Source: Vibrio echinoideorum
GTDB lineage: Bacteria > Pseudomonadota > Gammaproteobacteria > Enterobacterales > Vibrionaceae
Direction: 5' to 3'
Assembly (NCBI RefSeq): GCF_024347455.1
Contig: NZ_AP025483.1
Coordinates: 1,612,001-1,676,000 of the forward strand
DNA length: 64,000 bases
The notes beneath the pieces are model-generated. The model was not told the DNA's origin, searched no databases, and was given only the letters and a program-made list of their open reading frames with translations. Position numbers and translations under genes: made by a program. This document shows positions 8,628-18,749 of this stretch, in pieces; position 1 is the first letter of the stretch, and each line of letters starts with the position of its first letter.

Positions 8628-9981
8628 AAGATTCTTGAGTAATCTGTTCGATATCTACGATTTTTGAGCGGTTCATTACGATTTTCCAACGGTAATATGT
8701 CGGTTCATTATCGTGATTATTTTCTTTGATGATTAAATTAAGAAGGTGGCGCTTTTCTACTGACTCACGGCTCACTTGTCCCTCATTCAGGCGATAAACG
8801 TTATTCGACCCTTTGTCCATCAAACGCGTCAGAGCTCTCAAACTGATAGAAAGCGTTTCGCGAGTCTCTTCGTAACCACTCATGAATGTTGATGTCGACA
8901 TTTCAGTGTGCGAACGATAATGCAAGATTTGTTCTTCACGCTGTACAACACGCTTCTTGCGGATCGATTGAATGCGATCGGCTAGCTTAGAAAAGTTAGC
9001 GTAATCCAACCATTCCAATTTATGGCCAACAGACTTATTGGTTGTCGGATCAAAGTAACGACGTTTCCATTTTGGTTTGCCTTTACGAAGCCAGCGCCAA
9101 AGGATATCTCTTAAGTCATCTTTGAATATTTCGCGCAACGCATAGATGAATGACATCGACACGATGAACGAGGCGGTAATTTCGCCTAAGAAGTCACGGG
9201 CTAATATGACCGTTGTCGTTACTACTACCATCACCAAACCCGTCGCGATACCTTTAACGGCTCGTTTTACGTTTTTACCCATTGATGTCGTCTTTTCTTT
9301 GAGGACGATAGGGTGCTCAATTAAACGGCGAAGCAATCGCATTTTGTTGCTAAGACGAGTAACGTCTTCTCGAACCCTTGCTGAGTTGTAGCGATTAAGC
9401 TTTCGGTGAGCCGTTTCTTTTTCGCATAGTATTAAAAGACGTTCTTTGATGGTCGAATATTCACTGCCTCGTGGCATGTGAGAAACCAACGATAAGAACT
9501 TTTGCTCAGTGTACCAAGAAAGGTAGTTATCAATGTTTGCGTAGTAGCGTTTGAGGTTTTCTTCGTAAGGAATACTTCGTCGGAGCTTTTTCAAGATATC
9601 TAACGCGAGCTCAATAACTTCGTCGACGTCATCAGCCGTTACGTCGTCACTATCTGTCTTATTTAAGCTGCTCACGGCTTTATCTAAGGCAATAACATAT
9701 TGATACGCGAACAAACTCAAACTCACACGATACTGTGTCGTTGATAAACGTCCACGCTTTGCCAAACGGCTGTGTACCAATGGCAGCAGTGTCTTATCAC
9801 TGTAGTAAGCACGTTTTTGAGTGATCGAGCTGTAAAAAAATGCACTTTCAGAAAGCACTTCAGGCGTCAGTCCGAGTTCACCGGGAATGAATAGATAAAC
9901 GTCCATGTCGAGCTTTTTTGTTTTCGCCATCGCATGGTTAATTTTAAGTGTTATCGCATCTTGTTTATCAACGGTGATCAA
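8626..9981 (-). CDS. Unknown 451-residue protein with a central membrane hairpin
   Basis: I do not recognise this family. The first 225 residues are charged and mainly helical, with an acidic run (DSDDVTADDVDEVIEL, about residues 108-123). Two hydrophobic segments around residues 240-280 (AVKGIATGLVMVVVTTTVIL and GEITASFIVSMSFIYAL) would form a membrane hairpin. A basic stretch follows (WRWLRKGKPKWKRRYF), then a soluble C-terminal domain of about 160 residues. Both ends therefore probably face the cytoplasm. Codon use resembles the neighbours and there is no sign of transfer. It is divergent from cvfB and has no operon partner. Confidence 0.85.
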   Translation of the reverse strand: MITVDKQDAITLKINHAMAKTKKLDMDVYLFIPGELGLTPEVLSESAFFYSSITQKRAYYSDKTLLPLVHSRLAKRGRLSTTQYRVSLSLFAYQYVIALDKAVSSLNKTDSDDVTADDVDEVIELALDILKKLRRSIPYEENLKRYYANIDNYLSWYTEQKFLSLVSHMPRGSEYSTIKERLLILCEKETAHRKLNRYNSARVREDVTRLSNKMRLLRRLIEHPIVLKEKTTSMGKNVKRAVKGIATGLVMVVVTTTVILARDFLGEITASFIVSMSFIYALREIFKDDLRDILWRWLRKGKPKWKRRYFDPTTNKSVGHKLEWLDYANFSKLADRIQSIRKKRVVQREEQILHYRSHTEMSTSTFMSGYEETRETLSISLRALTRLMDKGSNNVYRLNEGQVSRESVEKRHLLNLIIKENNHDNEPTYYRWKIVMNRSKIVDIEQITQES

Positions 9982-10078
9982 CGATGTCTCCTAGAATATA
10001 AAAATATGAATGAAACTAGCGAAAGCATATCAGAGATCACGTATAATCACCGCCAAATTTAAAGTAGAGACAATCTTG

Positions 10079-10918
10079 ATGATTAATATTGGTCAAATAA
10101 ACAATTTAGAAGTAGTAAAACAAGCAGACTTCGGTGTATTCCTTGACGCTAGCGACTATGGAACCGTGTTGCTTCCTAAACGGTTTACTCCTGAAGGTGT
10201 TGAAATTGGTCAAAAGTTAGATGTTTTCTTATACATTGATTCTGACAACCAGATCGCAGCGACCACTGAAAAACCAATTGCTCAAGTGGGGCAGTTTGGC
10301 TTGATGACGGTTGAAGGCGTAAACAGCATTGGTGCATTTATGAATTGGGGCGTGAAAGGTAAAGATCTTCTTGTTCCTTTCAGCGAGCAACGTGGCCGCC
10401 TAAATGAAGGTCAGTCAATTTTAGTCTATGTGTATATTGATAAAGCATCTAGCCGCATTGTAGGTACAACGAAGTTTAACAAGTGGTTAGATAACACGCC
10501 GGCGACATATGAACGCAATCAGCAAGTGGATCTTATCATCGCTGAGCGTAGTCAATTAGGCTACAAAGCGATTGTAAACGGTGAACACTGGGGAATGATC
10601 TTCCCATCAGACATCATTGGTAAGTTGTTCATCGGTAAATCGCTAAAAGGCTACATCAAAAACGTCCGTGAAGAAGATGGCAAAATTGATCTATCTCTTC
10701 AAAAAATCGGAGTGGCTAAGATGGATGATCTAAGCACTAAGATTCTAGACTTACTTGAGAAGAAAGGCGGCTTTTTACCTTTGAATGATAAGTCTTCACC
10801 TGAAGCGATTTTTTCTGCGTTCAGAACCAGTAAAGGTACATTCAAAAAGACCATTGGTGGTTTGTACAAATCTGGTAAGATTGCTATCGATAAAGAAGGC
10901 ATCCGTTTAGCTGAATAA
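10079..10918 (+). CDS. cvfB: CvfB/YitL family S1-domain RNA-binding protein
   Basis: A 279-residue RNA-binding protein of the CvfB (YitL) family, built of S1-like modules followed by a C-terminal winged helix. The N-terminal segment IGQINNLEVVKQADFGVFLDA..., the second module GVNSIGAFMNWGVKGKDLLVPFSEQ and the tail AIFSAFRTSKGTFKKTIGGLYKSGKI are characteristic. A longer frame starts at 10010, but the ATG at 10079 fits the family N-terminus (MINIGQINNL). In Gram-positive bacteria CvfB affects virulence gene expression; here the role is unknown. Confidence 0.88.
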   Translation: MINIGQINNLEVVKQADFGVFLDASDYGTVLLPKRFTPEGVEIGQKLDVFLYIDSDNQIAATTEKPIAQVGQFGLMTVEGVNSIGAFMNWGVKGKDLLVPFSEQRGRLNEGQSILVYVYIDKASSRIVGTTKFNKWLDNTPATYERNQQVDLIIAERSQLGYKAIVNGEHWGMIFPSDIIGKLFIGKSLKGYIKNVREEDGKIDLSLQKIGVAKMDDLSTKILDLLEKKGGFLPLNDKSSPEAIFSAFRTSKGTFKKTIGGLYKSGKIAIDKEGIRLAE

Positions 10919-11251
10919 GCGAGTCTGTCGGTCAAAAAAAAGCCCAAACCTTCCTGTTTGGGCTTAGGGGAAAGGGCTCCGAAGAGCCTACGCTAATCGT
11001 TGTAGTTCGTTTGCCTAATAGACAGAAGTTTAGTTTAAATTCACCAATATGCGATTTTTCATAGCGAAAGTAGTGACTTGAATTGATGTTTATGTAATTA
11101 AGCGTTGATTTGACGATGTTTTTATTTACGCTAATTGTGCTAAAAGCAGTTAAACGTCGTTAAAGCAGAATAGAAAAAGCCCAAGCAACTTACGTTGTTT
11201 GGGCTTTTTGTTTTTTGCTAGTAAAAGGCGGTGATGCTTTTAATCGAACGA
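10919..11251. other. Convergent intergenic region with two terminators
   Basis: This 333-base gap between cvfB (+) and rsmF (-) holds two strong stem-loops with nearly the same stem core. AGCCCAAAC / GTTTGGGCT lies at 10941-10964, with a T run when read on the minus strand. AAAAAGCCCAAGCAA / TTGTTTGGGCTTTTT lies at about 11176-11212 and is bidirectional. No coding frame was supported. Confidence 0.75.
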
Positions 11252-12673
11252 CTAGAAAAGGTTTTTATCGCGCACAAGTTCTCGCGGTAAACCGTTTTTT
11301 ACTCGGTTTCCTACCCACTTGCCAAGGCCAATGATTGCGCCGTTATACTTCACCAACACTTCCCCTTTGCCCGATAGGCCTTCAGGACGCACATCTCGTC
11401 CCATAAACCATTCGCGAGCATCTTCAATGCATAGCTCTACAATATTGACTTCATTGCCTGTAGCCAGTGTTGTGGCTACCTGGTGTTGCCAGCGATAGCC
11501 TTTTTTATGAGTCTCAGCGATTTTGATGCCCATACGAGAGAAGCGGAACTCACCGAGCATTGGCTCTAGCGCTTCAGGGAATAGCCAAACGTCTTTATCT
11601 CGGGTCCAAACTTGAGTATCAGTGGGTAGCTTGATGTCTAATGTACTAAACAGCTGTTCTGCGACTTCTTGTTGAGCTTTCTTTGTTGCCTTCTCGAATG
11701 GGAATTTCCCCAGGCGTTTTTTAACTTCTGGCGGTGTAACAGACGCTAATTTTCGGATACGTGCGACGAAGAAACCTTCCGAGTCATACACCTGTGGGAA
11801 GATGTGAAGAAAGCCTTCTTCCGTCGTGGTTGCTTTTGCGTTGTCGAACAGTGATTCAAGAGATTCAAATTCAACCGCATCACCAAAGGTTTCTTTTAGG
11901 TGATGACACACTTGTTGGTTTTCTTCTGTGCTTAATGTGCAAGTCGAGTAAACCAAAACGCCGTTAGGCTTTAACGCGTGGAATGCACTTTCAATGAGGT
12001 CTTTTTGCGTGTTGGCAATATCGACTACTGATTGATACGTCCAGTTTTTCATCGCATCGGCGTCTTTACGAATTGTGCCTTCACCAGAGCAGGGTGCGTC
12101 AAGCAATACGGCATCAAACTGTTCTGGTAACCAACCTCCGAACACACGCCCATCAAAATTGCTTAGTGCTGCATTACGAACACCACAACGTTCGATGTTT
12201 GCATGAAGTACTTTTACTCGGCTTGCCGCGTATTCATTGGCAACCAATACTCCACGGTTATTCATTAATGCTGCAATTTGGGTCGTTTTCGAACCTGGTG
12301 CTGCAGCTGTATCTAACACGGCTTGATAATCTTCTTCGCCTTGAAATAGCGCAGAAGGCGGCATCATAGAGCTGGCTTCTTGGATGTAAAAAAGCCCAGA
12401 CATGTGTTCTGCCGTATTGCCTAGAGGCGCTTCACTTTCATCGGCAGTGATCCAAAATCCCGTTTCACACCACGGTACAGGTTCCAGTTCCCACCCTTTA
12501 TCTTTTGCACGCACGAGGAAGTCTTCGACACTGATCTTCAGTGTGTTTACACGAATGCTTTTACGAAGTGGCTTTTGACAAGATGCGACAAAAGAAGCCA
12601 TATCTAAATGGCTTGGCATGATGCCTTCAATGTGAGTTAGAAATTCTTCAGGGATATATACGTTAGCGTGCAA
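11252..12673 (-). CDS. rsmF: 16S rRNA (cytosine(1407)-C(5))-methyltransferase
   Basis: RsmF (YebU) methylates C1407 of 16S rRNA in assembled small subunits, using SAM. The 473 residues contain the Nol1/Nop2/Sun fold with VLDTAAAPGSKTTQIAALM (SAM loop, about residues 117-135), LLDAPCSGEGTIRKD (motif IV, with the Cys that releases product) and VYSTCTLSTEENQ (motif VI, catalytic Cys). The C-terminal extension from residue 310 is the RsmF-specific PUA-like region. The order rsmF-letB-letA is the same as yebU-yebT-yebS in E. coli. Confidence 0.95.
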   Translation of the reverse strand: MHANVYIPEEFLTHIEGIMPSHLDMASFVASCQKPLRKSIRVNTLKISVEDFLVRAKDKGWELEPVPWCETGFWITADESEAPLGNTAEHMSGLFYIQEASSMMPPSALFQGEEDYQAVLDTAAAPGSKTTQIAALMNNRGVLVANEYAASRVKVLHANIERCGVRNAALSNFDGRVFGGWLPEQFDAVLLDAPCSGEGTIRKDADAMKNWTYQSVVDIANTQKDLIESAFHALKPNGVLVYSTCTLSTEENQQVCHHLKETFGDAVEFESLESLFDNAKATTTEEGFLHIFPQVYDSEGFFVARIRKLASVTPPEVKKRLGKFPFEKATKKAQQEVAEQLFSTLDIKLPTDTQVWTRDKDVWLFPEALEPMLGEFRFSRMGIKIAETHKKGYRWQHQVATTLATGNEVNIVELCIEDAREWFMGRDVRPEGLSGKGEVLVKYNGAIIGLGKWVGNRVKNGLPRELVRDKNLF

Positions 12674-12755
12674 AAGGGTATCTCGATTTATAGCGGTAAT
12701 GCGAGCAGTTTAAAGCAAAATCAGATTGTCCTAAACCATATTTGTTTCAAACAAT

Positions 12756-12783
12756 AAAAATGCAGCTCAATGGCTGCATTTTT
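12756..12783. terminator. Bidirectional terminator between letB and rsmF
   Basis: AAAAATGCAGC and GCTGCATTTTT form a perfect stem around a short loop. It ends transcription from letB (12822-15485, minus strand) before rsmF. Confidence 0.8.
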
Positions 12784-12821
12784 AAGAAGAATTCATCTTC
12801 CATAAAAGGTGCGGACTTAGC

Positions 12822-15485
12822 TTATGGCTTAGGAATAGCTGTTCGCCATGACTTCCATTCGTCTTCTGCTTGTGGATACAAATAGAAAGACTGATCTTCG
12901 CTTGCTACGGGTTGTAGCTCATTCGTTGGTGGCGTAGAGAAGGTAATACCCCCTCTGATTAGGCTATCGACTGTACCTGCTTTGATGTTTGCACCAGTGA
13001 GGCCGATAGAGACGTCTACGCCAGAGACATTCCAAAAGACACTGTTTGAACGAATCAAATACGCGAATTCAGGTTTTATTTGAATCGTTGAGATAATACG
13101 GTCTGCAAACTCGCCGAGCTGTACATCTATAACGGTGCCTATTTCCAACTCACGGAATAGGATAGGTGTCCCTTCCGATACTGAGCCGCGTGTTTCACTT
13201 TGCAGTTGGAATATTTTCCCTTCAGGTTGTATTGGCCCTTTGCTCAGTTTAAATTTCGTTGCTCTTTGACCTTTATTACCAGGTTCGACGTTGATGTACT
13301 TGGAGATCAGTGCTGAAACGTTCTTAATACCGTTCAGACCAATTTCCGGTTCGGCTAACCAGAAATGACTACCAGCGACCGCAATTTTCTCGACATATTC
13401 AGGTAAAACGCGAGCTGTAATCTCGATACCACCTTTATTGAAGTTAGGGATAACTAAGGTTACTTCACCCACCGTCACACCTTGATATTTGATCGCTGTG
13501 CCTTTACTGACTTCTTGATCTGCAGAGGACGTAGTGATGGTAATCGCTCGACCAAATTTACGAGCTGATTTCGAATCGTTGTACAACTTCCACACGTCAC
13601 CTAACTTATTGTCGATTCCGGGTAACGAATCAAAGGCGATACCACCTTGAATCAGTGTTTTTACGGGTGCGGCTTTAATGCTGATACCTGATAAAGATGC
13701 ATCAACCTCTATACCTGAACGGTTCCAGAAAACAGTGTGCTTATTGATCAAATGTGTATAGCGATTTTCAATCGTGACTTTGATTCTTACGCCACCATCA
13801 GCGAGTTGGAAATCTGAAATACTTCCTACTTGAAGGTTACGGTAGAGTAGTGGACTACCTTTAGAAATTGAAGGTAACTCACTGGCAAACAGTGACAACG
13901 TTTTTGAACCAGTCTGGTTGAACTTAGCGATCTCCGCTAATGATTTACTTTGGAAAAGTTGATAGTTAGTACGGGATTGATTTTTACCTTCACTCACAAA
14001 GCTTATAGAGCCTGACAGCAGTTGTTTCGCAGGTGGTACCGTTACACTTAATCCAGATTCCGTTAGCTCTGCAGTGGCACTACCCGTGACAAAGAATCGG
14101 TTATGGCTTTTGATGAGGTGCGAGTATTCGTTGTCGATCAAGGCGTCCATAAATACTTCATGCTTGTCGCTTCCTGTGCCGACACCATCGACTAAGCCAA
14201 CATCAATGATAGAACCAACAGCTATGCCTTTGTATAGCAATTGGGTTCCAACATCCAAACCAAATGAATTGTTAGACGTTAGACGAATCGCAACAGATTT
14301 CTCTTGCTCCTGACTGAACTCGTTCTTGCGAATCGCGGTAAACTGACGAGATTTTTCACCTTCGCCAGGTACTAATGTTAAGAAGTTCCCTGTTACCAAG
14401 TTAGCAATGTTTTTCATCCCTGTTAGAGATAGCTCTGCCTCTTCAAGTACAAATTTACTGCCGCTGTTTAAAAAGTCACTGAATGCAGGTTGGATAGCAG
14501 CGGAAGCAATCACGTGTTCGCGACCTTCGCTCAACGATAAGTTGGTGATTTGTCCGATTTCAATGCCTCGATACATGATCGGAGCGCCAGTTGCACTGAT
14601 CTTGTTGTCGTCTGGAACCGCGATTTTGATAGAAATACCACGACCTGCAGTTTTCAAATCAGGATAGAGTTTGAATTTGGTGTGCATTTCGACCGGTTGA
14701 CCTTCTCCCGGTGAATCAACCGCAATAGAGCCTCCTAACAGAGCACTTAAGCTTTCTAAACGAACATCAACGCCAGAGAAACCAATACTCGCACCCAAGC
14801 CACTGACGTTCCAGAAACGGCTTTGATCAGTAATGATATGACTGTATTCATCTTTAATTGCCGCTTGAATCGTCACTGATTTTGCGTTGTCGTTGAGTTG
14901 GTAATTATAAACCTCACCAATCGGAATCTTACGGTAAACGATTTGAGAACCTATAGACACGCCGCCTAGATCTTTAGTCGTTAACGAAATGTTGAGTCCT
15001 TCAGATGCTAATAAATCAGAAGGAGATGAGTCCAATGCATGAAACACAGTTTCAGGTTCTTCTTTAGTTTCACTAGGATGAATCGCAATATAGTTACCTG
15101 AAACGAGTGCGTCTAACCCTGATATGCCAGACAAGCTAGCGGTTGGTTTCACTAACCAAAAGCGTGTGCCTTTCGACAAAAGTTTTTGAGCCTCAGGATA
15201 GATATCAGCATCAACGTAAATATTGGAAAGGTCTTTAGATAACGTGATATCACGAACCATACCCACCTCTAAGCCTTGGTAGCGAATGGTTGTGCGTCCT
15301 GCGACTAGTCCCGCAGCATCTGAGAAGTAAATCTGCACACGTTGCCCAGCATCGTGTATCGATTTCATCACCAACCAACCGGCGAGAGCGACAGTTAGAA
15401 TGGGAAGAATCCACAAAGGTGAGATGCCTTTGTTTTTTCTTACATCTGGTGAATATGACGCTTGTGATTGGTTATTGTTGTTCAT
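12822..15485 (-). CDS. letB: Seven-MCE-domain intermembrane lipid transport protein LetB
   Basis: LetB (YebT) forms a tunnel across the periplasm that moves phospholipids between the inner and outer membranes. The 887-residue length is close to the E. coli protein. A single N-terminal membrane segment (ISPLWILPILTVALAGWLVM, residues 20-39) is followed by seven MCE repeats, each recognisable by the pattern G(T/S)xIxYxGxxVGxV or a close variant (RTTIRYQGLEVGMV, SQIVYRKIPIGEV, APIMYRGIEIGQI, TQLLYKGIAVGSI, SPLLYRNLQVGSI, TAIKYQGVTVGEV, TPILFRELEIGTV). It overlaps the letA stop by 14 bases, so translation is coupled. Confidence 0.95.
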   Translation of the reverse strand: MNNNNQSQASYSPDVRKNKGISPLWILPILTVALAGWLVMKSIHDAGQRVQIYFSDAAGLVAGRTTIRYQGLEVGMVRDITLSKDLSNIYVDADIYPEAQKLLSKGTRFWLVKPTASLSGISGLDALVSGNYIAIHPSETKEEPETVFHALDSSPSDLLASEGLNISLTTKDLGGVSIGSQIVYRKIPIGEVYNYQLNDNAKSVTIQAAIKDEYSHIITDQSRFWNVSGLGASIGFSGVDVRLESLSALLGGSIAVDSPGEGQPVEMHTKFKLYPDLKTAGRGISIKIAVPDDNKISATGAPIMYRGIEIGQITNLSLSEGREHVIASAAIQPAFSDFLNSGSKFVLEEAELSLTGMKNIANLVTGNFLTLVPGEGEKSRQFTAIRKNEFSQEQEKSVAIRLTSNNSFGLDVGTQLLYKGIAVGSIIDVGLVDGVGTGSDKHEVFMDALIDNEYSHLIKSHNRFFVTGSATAELTESGLSVTVPPAKQLLSGSISFVSEGKNQSRTNYQLFQSKSLAEIAKFNQTGSKTLSLFASELPSISKGSPLLYRNLQVGSISDFQLADGGVRIKVTIENRYTHLINKHTVFWNRSGIEVDASLSGISIKAAPVKTLIQGGIAFDSLPGIDNKLGDVWKLYNDSKSARKFGRAITITTSSADQEVSKGTAIKYQGVTVGEVTLVIPNFNKGGIEITARVLPEYVEKIAVAGSHFWLAEPEIGLNGIKNVSALISKYINVEPGNKGQRATKFKLSKGPIQPEGKIFQLQSETRGSVSEGTPILFRELEIGTVIDVQLGEFADRIISTIQIKPEFAYLIRSNSVFWNVSGVDVSIGLTGANIKAGTVDSLIRGGITFSTPPTNELQPVASEDQSFYLYPQAEDEWKSWRTAIPKP

Positions 15486-16860
15486 TCACTGACTCATCTT
15501 TAGAGGTGTAGTTATCCCAAATTAGCCTAGGATCTAAGCTTTCAGCCGCCAACATCGTAAGAACAACAACGACGCCAAAAGCGACTGCACCGTAACCTGG
15601 TGTAAAGTTTAAAATTTGTCCACGGTCGACCAAGGTCATCATGATCGAAATAACGAAGAGGTCCATAACCGACCATTTTCCAACCCATTTCACAATGAAA
15701 TAGATGGTCATGCGTTGCCTGTGGTAGACAGCACGCTTCATTTGAATACAAATTAGTATGTAACTAAGGCCAAGAATTTTCGCAACGGGTACGACAATAC
15801 TCGCGACAAAAATGATCACGGCAATACCATACATATCACTATTAATTAGAGAGGCAACACCCGAAAGAATCGTATCTTCTAACCTTTGCCCGTTGGTTAT
15901 AAGGATCGATATTGGAATCACATTAGCTGGCACTATGGCGACGGTAGCCGCAAACAATAACGCCCAAGTCTTTTGTATAGAGTAGGGCTTTCGGTGATAT
16001 AAATCATGGTGACAACGGACGCATGAATGTCCATCTGGTTGAGAAAGGTGGCAGTTGTGACAATGAACGTTCTTACTCTCGACGAACGCGTAGTCTGATT
16101 CCTTAGCCCAGGCCTCCCAATAGCGCCTTACACTAATGCGGCTTACCAGCAAAACACTACACAGTTGTAATAGAATCAGGCCTATCAAACCAGGGCCAAC
16201 AAAAATATCAGAGTAATCTTGGAGTTTGAAACAGGATATTGCGACGCTCACTAAGAATACATCTAACATCATCCAGTGTTTAAGGGTTTGAATAATCGCT
16301 AATGCGTAACGAAACGGTGTAAAAACCTTAAAACGCAGTGAGACATGAGTGATGAGTACAGAACTACAAACAAGCAACGGCGCTATAGAGCTACAGAATA
16401 AGATAAGTAAACCAAGTAGTGGGAAGCCTTCGCCCATCAAGGTAAATACACCGGATGGCAACGTGGCAGGTATCATCACCCCAATCAGGCGGATGCTAAT
16501 GAACTCAAAAAAGTGAGAAGGGATAAACAGCAACAGACAAGTGATTGCGATTGCTAAATTTCCGGAAAGGCTAGGTGTGCCACCTCGGTAAAGTTGGGTC
16601 CCACACCTAGGACAATAAGCTGACTTGCCGTGCGGGATATCCATTCTGTCGACCGGAAGTTCACAGCCCTGACAAAGGCGTACGGAGCTGCTGTCGCACT
16701 GGTGCTTGGTTGTTAACGACGAATCAGCTGTTAACGGAGACTTAGTTGACAACTGGTGTTGAGTTGACAAAGAGTTAGTTACTGATGGGGAGGTCACACG
16801 ACCTCCCAAGTTGAAACGTAAGTCTGGCTTGTTACCTGACTTAAATGCATAGAACAACAA
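15472..16860 (-). CDS. letA: Inner-membrane partner LetA (PqiA family)
   Basis: LetA (YebS) is the multi-pass inner-membrane component that works with LetB. The 462 residues carry two zinc-ribbon motifs, CQGC...CPRC near residues 64-86 and CHNC...CVRC near 268-284, each followed by a PqiA membrane block of four helices, exactly the family layout. It starts three bases after the stop of the upstream ABC exporter gene and overlaps letB. The three genes are thus one operon, an arrangement that suggests linked roles in envelope lipid handling. Confidence 0.93.
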   Translation of the reverse strand: MLFYAFKSGNKPDLRFNLGGRVTSPSVTNSLSTQHQLSTKSPLTADSSLTTKHQCDSSSVRLCQGCELPVDRMDIPHGKSAYCPRCGTQLYRGGTPSLSGNLAIAITCLLLFIPSHFFEFISIRLIGVMIPATLPSGVFTLMGEGFPLLGLLILFCSSIAPLLVCSSVLITHVSLRFKVFTPFRYALAIIQTLKHWMMLDVFLVSVAISCFKLQDYSDIFVGPGLIGLILLQLCSVLLVSRISVRRYWEAWAKESDYAFVESKNVHCHNCHLSQPDGHSCVRCHHDLYHRKPYSIQKTWALLFAATVAIVPANVIPISILITNGQRLEDTILSGVASLINSDMYGIAVIIFVASIVVPVAKILGLSYILICIQMKRAVYHRQRMTIYFIVKWVGKWSVMDLFVISIMMTLVDRGQILNFTPGYGAVAFGVVVVLTMLAAESLDPRLIWDNYTSKDESVNEQQ

Positions 16861-16863
16861 ACA

Positions 16864-18660
16864 TCAGGCGTGCGATTGCACACTGCCATAGAGTGTTTGA
16901 TATAGTCCTTGTTGTTCAACCAATTCACCATGTGTTCCCGTTTGTGTTACTTGCCCATCTTCTAAAACATAGATTAGATCGGCTTGTTTCACCGCTGATA
17001 ATCGATGAGCCACAATCAAAGTTGTGCGATCTTTCAAAAACTCACTCAAAGCTTTATGCAATGCTGACTCAGTTGCAGTATCTAATGCCGATGTCGCCTC
17101 ATCAAGAATAACAAATTTCGGATTGCTCAACACCATACGGGCAATGGCCAAACGTTGCCTTTGACCACCAGACAGTCGAACACCATTTCTGCCAATTTGA
17201 GTATCCAAACCATTACTCAGTTGCTTGATCACATCTTGCATTTGAGCAACTTCGAGGGCGCGCCACAACGACATTTCATCGTATTCAGCACCAAGAGTCA
17301 GATTATGCCTTAATGTATCGTTAAAGAGTATAGGTTGTTGTAAAACAACGGCAATTTGATTGCGTATGACATCAAAGCTTATGTCGTCGGTAGTTTCACC
17401 GTTGTAGCGTATACAACCAGAGTCTGCTTGATAAACCCCAATGAGTAGCTGGATCAATGTTGATTTACCACCGCCACTTGCTCCCACCAAGGCGACTTTC
17501 TTACCTGCCGGTATATGTAAAGATAATCTATTTAGAACAGTGTTTTCTAATGTGTAAGCGAATGTAACGTCGTCGATGTCCACCGTCACTTCTTTATCTT
17601 CGCTGAATGGATTGACCTTGCTTATCGGACGTTTTTCTTCTTCTAGCAGAAGCAGGTCGTTGATGCGTTGCAGTGCCGCTTTAGCGCTATACCAAGAAAA
17701 TTGAATCCCAAGTAACTCTTGAACTGGCCCCAACATGAACCACAAGTAACCGAATACTGCGAATATTTGACCAATAGTTAGGTCACTGAAAAGTACCATC
17801 AGCATCGCGACCGCACGGAAAAGTTCAAAACCTAATAGAAACAACAAAAATGATACGCGACCCGCAGCTTCAGATTGCCATGCATATTTATCGGCATCGA
17901 TTCTGACTTGGTTTGCTTGAACCTTAAGTTCATCTAAGAAAATTCGTTCTTTATTGGCCGCTCTTAGTTGATAAATACCGTCTAAGGTTTCTACCAAGCG
18001 GTTTTGAAAGCGCTCAAAAGACTGGTTCTCATATTTTTTAAGGTGTTTAACCTTGCTGCCTAGTTTACGAGAAAAGTAAATAACAACAGGATTGACCAGT
18101 AGGATGAACAACCCTAGTCGCCACTCAAGCCAAAGTAGGACGATAGCCGTTCCGAGCACAGTTAAAAAGCTGATGATAAATTTGGATAGAGTCGAACCAA
18201 TGAACTTATCAATGGTCTCTATGTCTGTAATTAGATGGGCGTTGATACCGCCGCTGCCTTTAGTCTCGTATTGCCTAATACTGATTCGACCAAGCTTATC
18301 GATCATCTTGCTGCGCATTTGATAGGTGATCGTTTTGGATACAAGCGTAAACTGACGCCCTTGTAGAATATTTAACGCTTGGCTCGCGGTACGCATGAGG
18401 ATGACTAACAACAAAGTTAGTGCAATATAGCCAGTTGGTGTTTGTAATGATGATGGAAGTAGGTGGTTCATCATATCTAGACCAGAAGCTGGCTTATCAA
18501 GTAATACTTCATCAACCATTAGTGGCATAAGCAACGGGATAGGGACACTAATAAGAGTTGCAAAAATGGCAATAATGTTAGCAAACAGTAATTTGGACTT
18601 GTGTTTTTTTACTTGAGTTATTAACCAAGAACGGCTAATAGTGTCTTCTGAATTGTTCAT
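16864..18660 (-). CDS. ABC exporter (fused membrane and ATPase domains)
   Basis: A 598-residue type I ABC exporter half-transporter that would work as a homodimer in the inner membrane. The membrane domain (residues about 25-310, six helices) precedes an ATPase with Walker A GASGGGKST (about residue 392), Q-loop VVLQQPIL, signature LSGGQRQRLA and Walker B VILDEATSALD, then the H-loop VAHRLS. It resembles MsbA/multidrug exporters, but the substrate is unknown. Its position directly upstream of letA, four bases apart, suggests a lipid or envelope compound, which is inference only. Confidence 0.88.
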   Translation of the reverse strand: MNNSEDTISRSWLITQVKKHKSKLLFANIIAIFATLISVPIPLLMPLMVDEVLLDKPASGLDMMNHLLPSSLQTPTGYIALTLLLVILMRTASQALNILQGRQFTLVSKTITYQMRSKMIDKLGRISIRQYETKGSGGINAHLITDIETIDKFIGSTLSKFIISFLTVLGTAIVLLWLEWRLGLFILLVNPVVIYFSRKLGSKVKHLKKYENQSFERFQNRLVETLDGIYQLRAANKERIFLDELKVQANQVRIDADKYAWQSEAAGRVSFLLFLLGFELFRAVAMLMVLFSDLTIGQIFAVFGYLWFMLGPVQELLGIQFSWYSAKAALQRINDLLLLEEEKRPISKVNPFSEDKEVTVDIDDVTFAYTLENTVLNRLSLHIPAGKKVALVGASGGGKSTLIQLLIGVYQADSGCIRYNGETTDDISFDVIRNQIAVVLQQPILFNDTLRHNLTLGAEYDEMSLWRALEVAQMQDVIKQLSNGLDTQIGRNGVRLSGGQRQRLAIARMVLSNPKFVILDEATSALDTATESALHKALSEFLKDRTTLIVAHRLSAVKQADLIYVLEDGQVTQTGTHGELVEQQGLYQTLYGSVQSHA

Positions 18661-18749
18661 TGTAATGAGAATAAGTCCTATTTAGTTTGATGGCCGCATT
18701 TTACTGCGTTCTCTTGATAATGGAAGTCTCAATTTAATTGGAAGTTAAT

